From: Cacconaster sp045617505
Lineage (GTDB): Bacteria; Bacteroidota; Bacteroidia; Bacteroidales; UBA932
NCBI GenBank assembly: GCA_045617505.1
Contig: JAZLIS010000057.1
Coordinates: 1-27,812, forward strand
Length of the DNA stretch: 27,812 nucleotides
Reading direction: 5' to 3'
How positions within the stretch are numbered: position 1 is the first letter of the stretch; each line of letters opens with the position of its first letter. Under the pieces are notes generated by a model, which saw only the letters and a program-made list of their open reading frames with translations, did not search any database and had not been told where the DNA came from. Shown piece after piece: positions 22,699-27,812 of this stretch. The position numbers and the translations under genes are program-made.

Positions 22699-24048
22699 TT
22701 ATTTGGATGATTCCTGTTCGATTTTCCCGGGGTCAAGAATAATCAGCCTTGTCCCCCCTCCTTCAAGGAGTTTGGTCGCCCATTTGAAATACCCGTCGGC
22801 AACAAGGTGAACTCCGTCGTATGAATATGCTTCATTCATATATCCCTGCGCGTCGGCAAGAACGGAATAGAGGTCCAGATAGAAATATCCGTAGCGTTCC
22901 GTCCCGGCTTCGAGGAGATTGTTGATTTGCTGAGCCGCAGCATTGAACTCGTCGCAGAATTCAACCTGCTTTCCTACAGGGAACACACTCTGGACATACA
23001 GGTCTGCTTCGGGACACTCTTTTTTGATTGCCTTGACAAGTCTCTCGTAAGAGTTCCAGCAGGCGGACACGTCAATCTTCTCCTTCCCGCTCATATCATT
23101 TCTTCCCACCTGAAGAAATATCTTGTCGGGATTCATTGCCTTCACATCATCCAGACGGGCAAGGATGCCTTTTGTGCTGTCTCCGCTTATGCCTCTGTTA
23201 TAGACAGGAGAGAAGGGGAACAGTTCGTTCCACAGGCCTCCCTCCACTATGCTTGCGCCAAGCATCACTATCACGTCCCCTTCGGGCCTGGCAAGAGAGC
23301 GGAAGAGGGATACTCTTGTACTGTAATACATTGCTTTTGCATCAGCGACCTTCTCTCCCCCGACACTCCTGTTCAGATGAGTCTTTCCCACATGACTGTC
23401 AAGAGCGGCGGCAAAGGCCTCATAACCGGCTCCATTGAGGGAGAAACCTCCGTCCCAACTGAAACTCCCGTCGGCAATGCCCTGTTTCAGAGCGGAATCA
23501 ACGTCAACAAACGTGAAAGCGCCCTTATCCGCATAATCCTTCAATGTTCCGTTCACTTTCTCTACAGAAGCTTTCACCGCATCTTCTCCGCGGGAAATCA
23601 GGGAGATAAAGTAAATATCAGTCTCGGGAGATATCTTCTTCACCCTGTCCAGCACCTTGCATATACCTGTGACGACATCCTCGGCGGATGTCCCCCTGTC
23701 AAGGTCGGTGTTTCCTGTCTGAACGAACAGTTTGGCCGGCTTGCCTGACGCAATGTCATCAATCTGATAGAGGATGTGCTCCACGCCGGTGGAACTGATG
23801 CCTCTGTTCTTGACAAGTGTATCGGCATATATTTCAGCCCAGGGAGCCTTGTGGATATAATTGTCGCCTGTCAGGACAATGTCTCCGCTCTGAACGGGAA
23901 AATCCCTGTACATATCGGAAAGACTCTTCGTATATCCTTCATCCACATACCAGGTGGGCTCCGGAACAGGTTCGAGAACAATCTTTTTCTCTTTGCAGGC
24001 GGGCAGAAGCACCACCGTCACGGCAAAAGCCAGAAGCAATTTTTTCAT
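22699..24048 (-). CDS. Double SGNH/GDSL-hydrolase lipoprotein with degenerate first domain
   Basis: From the ATG at 24048 (MKKLLLAFAV, lipobox LLPAC, Cys18) the protein has 449 residues. An ATG three codons earlier is possible. Two SGNH units follow one another. The second (about 256-435) has MLGASIVEG (Ser266), NRGISGDS (Gly286), VGRND (Asn317) and DGVHL (Asp411, His414), so it should be an active esterase or deacetylase. The first (about 54-220) keeps the layout but reads TGDN (Asn63 for Ser), TGNTD (Thr114 for Asn) and DGGF (Phe202 for His), so it has lost the catalytic residues. It probably acts on acetylated glycans or other esters in the periplasm, with the first unit as a binding or scaffold domain. 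The gene lies between ychF and aspS. Confidence 0.83.
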   Translation of the reverse strand: MKKLLLAFAVTVVLLPACKEKKIVLEPVPEPTWYVDEGYTKSLSDMYRDFPVQSGDIVLTGDNYIHKAPWAEIYADTLVKNRGISSTGVEHILYQIDDIASGKPAKLFVQTGNTDLDRGTSAEDVVTGICKVLDRVKKISPETDIYFISLISRGEDAVKASVEKVNGTLKDYADKGAFTFVDVDSALKQGIADGSFSWDGGFSLNGAGYEAFAAALDSHVGKTHLNRSVGGEKVADAKAMYYSTRVSLFRSLARPEGDVIVMLGASIVEGGLWNELFPFSPVYNRGISGDSTKGILARLDDVKAMNPDKIFLQVGRNDMSGKEKIDVSACWNSYERLVKAIKKECPEADLYVQSVFPVGKQVEFCDEFNAAAQQINNLLEAGTERYGYFYLDLYSVLADAQGYMNEAYSYDGVHLVADGYFKWATKLLEGGGTRLIILDPGKIEQESSK

Positions 24049-24074
24049 ATATGTCATAACTAAAATTTCTGAAA

Positions 24075-24082
24075 CAAAAATA
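24075..24082 (-). promoter_or_regulatory. Possible -7 box before the double-SGNH gene
   Basis: TATTTTTG on the minus strand matches TAnnTTTG, 26 nt upstream of the ATG at 24048. The region is A/T-rich, so a chance match is possible and no well-spaced TTG is seen. Confidence 0.4.
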
Positions 24083-24092
24083 ACGATTTGAA

Positions 24093-25196
24093 TCAAACAT
24101 TGAAAAGAAAATGCATTATATCACCATCCTCAACCACATAATCTTTTCCCTGACTGTACAGTTTGCCCACTGCGCGGCAGGCCGATTCGCTCTTAAGAGA
24201 TACGAAATCCTCATATTTTATCACCTCCGCACGGATAAAGCCCTTCTCGAAGTCAGTGTGAATCACTCCGGCTGCCTGAGGGGCCTTGTCTCCCCTGTTG
24301 ATTGTCCAGGCCCGGCATTCATCCGCACCTGCGGTGAAGAAGGTCTGCAGGTTCAGCAGTGCATACGCCCCCTGCACAAGCCTTTCAAGGCCGCTTCTTT
24401 CCAGTCCTATTTCCTGAAGGAACATCTGCTTCTCCTCATAATCCTCAAGTTCGGCTATTTCCGACTCAATCTTCGCCGCAATTACCAGAATCCTGGCATT
24501 TTCTCCGCTGACAGCTTCCCTGACCGCATCCACATACGCGTTGCCATCCTTTGCCGATGCCTCATCCACATTGCAGACATACATCACCGGCTTGCAGGTC
24601 AGAAGGCAGAATTCCTTCGCAAGACGCCTCTCATCGGGAGTGTCAAGAGTGACCTCACGGGCATTCTTTCCCTGCTCCAGAACCTTCTGATACTTCAGAA
24701 GCAGGTCGAGAGCCTTCTTTGCCTCACGGTCTCCTCCTGTCTGGGCCTGTTTCTGCACCTTCGCAATCCGGTTGTTCACCGTGTCAAGATCCTTGATTTG
24801 AAGTTCCAGGTCTATCACCTCCTTGTCGCGGACAGGATTCACGCTCCCATCGACGTGAGTGACATTGTCATCGTCGAAACAGCGGAGCACGTGCAGAATC
24901 GCATCCGTCTCACGGATATTGGCAAGGAACTGGTTTCCGAGCCCCTCTCCCCTGCTGGCCCCTTTCACGAGTCCGGCTATATCGACTATCTCCACCGTGG
25001 CGGGAATTGTCCTTTTGGGCTTGCATATTTCCGACAGGACATTGAGTCTTTCATCGGGGACCACCGTGGAACCGATGTTGGGTTCTATTGTGCAAAAGGG
25101 GAAATTGGCAGCCTGTGCCTTGGAACTGCTGATACAGTTGAACAGAGTCGATTTACCTACATTGGGGAGTCCGACTATTCCGCATTTCAATGACAT
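24093..25196 (-). CDS. ychF: Ribosome-binding ATPase YchF/OLA1
   Basis: The start is the ATG at 25196 (MSLKCGIVGLPNVGKS), giving 367 residues. Readings further upstream run through a terminator hairpin. The P-loop GLPNVGKS is at residues 9-16. The switch region TIEPN and the GLVKGASRGEGLGNQFL motif are present. The NKxD motif is replaced, as is usual for this ATP-preferring family. A coiled-coil insertion lies at about 125-200, and a TGS domain ends with DGDIMHFLFNV. YchF binds ribosomes and hydrolyses ATP, and is linked to stress response and translation control. The gene follows gcvH but is separated from it by a strong hairpin. Confidence 0.95.
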   Translation of the reverse strand: MSLKCGIVGLPNVGKSTLFNCISSSKAQAANFPFCTIEPNIGSTVVPDERLNVLSEICKPKRTIPATVEIVDIAGLVKGASRGEGLGNQFLANIRETDAILHVLRCFDDDNVTHVDGSVNPVRDKEVIDLELQIKDLDTVNNRIAKVQKQAQTGGDREAKKALDLLLKYQKVLEQGKNAREVTLDTPDERRLAKEFCLLTCKPVMYVCNVDEASAKDGNAYVDAVREAVSGENARILVIAAKIESEIAELEDYEEKQMFLQEIGLERSGLERLVQGAYALLNLQTFFTAGADECRAWTINRGDKAPQAAGVIHTDFEKGFIRAEVIKYEDFVSLKSESACRAVGKLYSQGKDYVVEDGDIMHFLFNV

Positions 25197-25214
25197 CTCT
25201 CTTTTTTTAAAAAC

Positions 25215-25242
25215 CAAGGGGGCCAGTCGCTTAGCCCCCTTG
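25215..25242 (-). terminator. Strong hairpin between gcvH and ychF
   Basis: CAAGGGGGC (25215-25223) and GCCCCCTTG (25234-25242) form a perfect 9-bp stem with a 10-nt loop. On the minus strand it is followed by GTTTTTAAAAAAAG. It lies 24 nt after the gcvH stop and only 18 nt before the ychF ATG, so it either ends gcvH transcripts or works as an attenuator for ychF. Confidence 0.8.
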
Positions 25243-25266
25243 AACACATCACATTTGATTTACAAA

Positions 25267-25641
25267 TCAGATTATTTCTTCGTACTGCTGGGCAGACAGA
25301 AGAATATCAAATTCCGAAGCGTCGGAAAACTTGATCTTTATCATCCAACCTTTTCCGTAAGGATCGCTGTTGACGAGTTCAGGGGCTCCTTCAAGTTCTG
25401 TGTTTACAGCCACTACCTCACCGGAAACAGGCATGAAGGCATCCGCAACCGTTTTGACAGCCTCGATAGTACCGAAAACTTCACCCTTTCCAAGAGTTTC
25501 ACCTTCAGTCTGAATATCAACAAACACTATGTCACCGAGTTCGCTCTGTGCGAAATCAGTGATACCGACCGTCGCGATATCGCCTTCCTTGCAGACCCAT
25601 TCGTGGTCTTTCGTATATTTCAGTTCTACTGGAATGTTCAT
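25267..25641 (-). CDS. gcvH: Glycine cleavage system H protein
   Basis: This 124-residue protein has the full H-protein fold. KYTKDHEWV lies near the N-terminus, then VGITDFAQSELGDIVFVD. The lipoyl site is IEAVKTVADAF with Lys63 as the attachment residue. PVSGEVVAVN and NSDPYGKGWMIKIK follow. It shuttles the aminomethyl group between the P, T and L proteins of the glycine cleavage system. No gcvP or gcvT is next to it, as is usual in Bacteroidales. Its own promoter and a terminator on either side suggest a single-gene transcript. Confidence 0.96.
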   Translation of the reverse strand: MNIPVELKYTKDHEWVCKEGDIATVGITDFAQSELGDIVFVDIQTEGETLGKGEVFGTIEAVKTVADAFMPVSGEVVAVNTELEGAPELVNSDPYGKGWMIKIKFSDASEFDILLSAQQYEEII

Positions 25642-25676
25642 TTTTTCTCTATTACGATTCTACACAATCCAATGCA

Positions 25677-25684
25677 CAAAGATA
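25677..25684 (-). promoter_or_regulatory. -7 box of gcvH
   Basis: TATCTTTG on the minus strand is an exact TAnnTTTG match, 35 nt before the ATG at 25641 and just past the ruvA stop. CTG lies 18 nt further upstream in place of the usual TTG. Confidence 0.6.
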
Positions 25685-25701
25685 GCAAAATTTTTTAAAA
25701 A

Positions 25702-26289
<588 letters not shown>

Positions 26290-26314
26290 ATCCGATTTTT
26301 TCTGTAAAAATAGT

Positions 26315-26322
26315 TAATTTTG
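26315..26322 (+). promoter_or_regulatory. -7 box of sufS
   Basis: TAATTTTG matches TAnnTTTG, 13 nt before the ATG at 26336, implying a nearly leaderless or very short-leader mRNA. The whole ruvA-sufS gap is only 46 nt, so the ruvA promoter must overlap it or lie inside sufS. Confidence 0.5.
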
Positions 26323-26335
26323 CGGAATTGTAGTT

Positions 26336-27562
26336 ATGAGCAGTGTATCTGAAATCAGAGAGATGTTTCCGGCATTGAAGCTTTCCGTTTATGGCAAGCC
26401 TCTGGTCTATTTTGACAATGCCGCAACTGCTCAGAAGCCGGTTTCCGTCCTCGAGCTTCAAGACCGTCTCTACAGGGATTCCAATGCTAACGTGCACAGG
26501 GCCGTTCATTTCTTGAGCGCAAAGGCGACAGAGGCTTACGAAAGCGGACGCCAGACCGTTGCAGACTATCTCGGAGCATCCCGGGAAGAGATAATCCTCA
26601 CGAGCGGAGCCACTGCCTCGATGAATCTGCTTGCAGGCAGCTTCGCTGAGAGGTATCTTCACAGAGGAGACCGGATTCTCATCAGCGAGGCGGAGCATCA
26701 CGCGAACATTGTACCCTGGCAGGGAGCGTGCGAAAGATACGGAGCGTCGCTCGACATTGTTCCGGTCGATGACAACGGGATTCTTGACATCCGCACACTC
26801 GAGCAGAAACTCGGGCCTGACGTCAAGCTGCTTTCGATAGCCCACATCTCCAATGTTCTGGGCGTCATCAACCCGATTCGAGAAATCATCGATACAGCTC
26901 ATCGACACAACATTCCTGTTGCAGTGGACGGTGCACAAGGCATTGTTCACACTCCGGTGAACGTAGCTGAACTTGACTGTGATTTCTATGTCTTCTCCGG
27001 CCACAAGCTCTATGCTCCCGCAGGTATCGGGGTCCTTTTCGGAAAGAAGGAATGGCTCGAAGAGATGCCGCCTTTCCTCACGGGCGGGGAAATGGTCGAA
27101 ACCGTGACCTTCGGAAAGACCACCTACGCCCCTCTTCCCCTCAAATTCGAGGCGGGTACACCGAATTTCGTTGCGGCAGCCTGTCTCAAGCCGGCGGTGG
27201 AGTTCACAGCCACTCCTATGAGGGATAGAGCGCTGGCTGCATCGGAGAGGGAGAATCTCCGCTTCCTGATGGAAACGCTTCCGCGAACCGGAGGACTCCA
27301 TATCCACGGAACACCGGAAAATCTCTCGGTGAAAGCACCTGTTATCGCCTTCACTATCGACGGAGTGCATCCTTCCGACCTGGCTCAGATTCTCGACAAA
27401 ATGGGATTTGCCGTCAGGAGCGGACTGATGTGCGCAGAGCCGATTGTCACCCGCTTCAGCCGGAACGGTATGTTGAGAGCCTCCCTTGCTCCGTATAACA
27501 CTCTTGAGGAGTGCGAAGCATTTACAAAAGGCCTTGGAAAGGCCGTAAACATGTTGAGATGA
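26336..27562 (+). CDS. sufS: Cysteine desulfurase SufS
   Basis: This 408-residue group II cysteine desulfurase has VYFDNAATAQKP near the N-terminus, NVHRAVH (about 52-58), EAEHHANIVPW with the PLP-stacking His121, and AVDGAQ with Asp198. The Schiff-base Lys224 is in FSGHKLYAP. The persulfide-carrying Cys366 is in RSGLMCAEP, without the long loop typical of group I (IscS). The enzyme removes sulfur from L-cysteine and passes it to SufE for Fe-S cluster assembly. It overlaps the following sufE by four bases (ATGA), indicating coupling. sufBCD are not in the window. The motif reads GLMCAEP where many homologues have GHHCAQP, which should not prevent activity. Confidence 0.95.
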   Translation: MSSVSEIREMFPALKLSVYGKPLVYFDNAATAQKPVSVLELQDRLYRDSNANVHRAVHFLSAKATEAYESGRQTVADYLGASREEIILTSGATASMNLLAGSFAERYLHRGDRILISEAEHHANIVPWQGACERYGASLDIVPVDDNGILDIRTLEQKLGPDVKLLSIAHISNVLGVINPIREIIDTAHRHNIPVAVDGAQGIVHTPVNVAELDCDFYVFSGHKLYAPAGIGVLFGKKEWLEEMPPFLTGGEMVETVTFGKTTYAPLPLKFEAGTPNFVAAACLKPAVEFTATPMRDRALAASERENLRFLMETLPRTGGLHIHGTPENLSVKAPVIAFTIDGVHPSDLAQILDKMGFAVRSGLMCAEPIVTRFSRNGMLRASLAPYNTLEECEAFTKGLGKAVNMLR

Positions 27563-27812
27563 ACACTATAGAAACCATACAGGAAAATATTGTCGAAGAG
27601 TTCGCTCTCTTCTCCGACTGGATGGAAAAATACGAATACCTCATCGACCTCGGTAAGAATATGCCTTTGATCGATGAAGCGGACAAGAACGACAGCACAT
27701 TGATATAAGGCTGTCAGTCAAGAGTCTGGCTCTCCTGCCACGAGGATGGCGGTACACTTTCGTTCAAGGCGGACAGCGATGCAATCATCACAAAGGGTAT
27801 GATCTCTCTGCT
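27559..27812 (+). pseudogene. sufE: SufE sulfur acceptor gene with in-frame stop codon at position 50; right-truncated by window edge
   Basis: The ATG at 27559 overlaps the sufS stop. The product begins MNTIETIQENIVEEFALFSD and continues YEYLIDLGKNMPLIDEA, matching SufE. At codon 50 (27706-27708) a TAA stands where SufE normally has Lys in the motif LIKGC. The same frame then continues GCQSRVWLSCHEDGG and KADSDAIITKGMISL to the window edge, the expected rest of SufE including the sulfur-accepting Cys at codon 52. One change, AAA to TAA, explains this. The 49-residue product would lack the active Cys. It may be a true nonsense mutation, a strain polymorphism or a base error. The frame after the stop is fully conserved, so any loss is recent. 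Confidence 0.82.

Noticed and set aside
24111..25193. A 360-codon open frame on the plus strand opposite ychF
   Set aside because: It is fully antisense to ychF, which has every family motif. The antisense product has no signal, domain or promoter and reads as a shadow of codon bias.
27706..27708. Reassignment of TAA as a sense codon
   Set aside because: No intact gene in the window has an internal TAA, and many end with it, so a single mutation or base error is simpler.

Overview
The window looks like a chromosomal segment from a member of the Bacteroidota, most likely order Bacteroidales. The evidence is the promoter type (TAnnTTTG -7 boxes upstream of most transcription units), the lack of clear Shine-Dalgarno sequences, many SPII lipoproteins beginning MKK/MKR, DUF3575 and type V fimbrillin families, and housekeeping proteins of Bacteroidetes type. 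I cannot name the genus with confidence. I see no transposase, integrase, phage gene, CRISPR array or rRNA.

Layout. (1) 1-3793, minus strand: a three-gene unit encoding a small outer-membrane barrel protein (frameshifted at about 3446), a YtcJ-like amidohydrolase lipoprotein and an Ntn-type linear amide hydrolase lipoprotein that runs off the left edge. (2) 3965-5773, plus strand: a regulator with a duplicated helix-turn-helix unit, divergent from region 1, then a leucine-rich-repeat lipoprotein with its own strong promoter. (3) 5880-16137, minus strand: an eight-gene operon for type V (FimA/Mfa1-type) fimbriae. In transcription order it encodes a DUF3575 barrel, an OmpA-like/TPR lipoprotein, a FimA/Mfa1-type subunit, an Mfa2/FimB-type anchor, an Mfa-like fimbrillin, a second FimA/Mfa1-type subunit, a 1004-residue fimbrillin-plus-repeats protein rich in Ser/Thr/Tyr, and a last small lipoprotein. 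Gaps between these genes are 1-24 nt, with one promoter in front and a hairpin terminator behind. (4) 16294-25641, minus strand: housekeeping genes. In transcription order they are gcvH, ychF, a double-SGNH-hydrolase lipoprotein, aspS, a TIM-barrel sugar isomerase-like lipoprotein, tRNA-Gln(UUG), a 4'-phosphopantetheinyl transferase, tyrS, rbfA and a LolC/LolE-type permease, closed by a strong terminator. (5) 25702-27812: ruvA (minus), divergent from sufS-sufE (plus). sufE carries an in-frame TAA just before its conserved Cys codon.

How the genes work together. Region 3 can supply an outer-membrane base (DUF3575 barrel plus OmpA-like lipoprotein), an anchor, shaft subunits and large distal adhesin-like subunits, so it reads as a self-contained surface fimbria. 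Region 1 pairs two exported amide-bond hydrolases with a barrel protein under a divergent regulator, suggesting handling of an amide-linked substrate at the cell surface or in the periplasm. Regions 4 and 5 cover translation, lipoprotein sorting, acyl-carrier activation, one-carbon metabolism, DNA repair and Fe-S cluster assembly.

Two genes are broken (the barrel protein by one missing base, sufE by one stop codon). In a single draft sequence these could be real mutations or base errors. Sequence similarity could not be searched, so family assignments rest on motifs read by eye.
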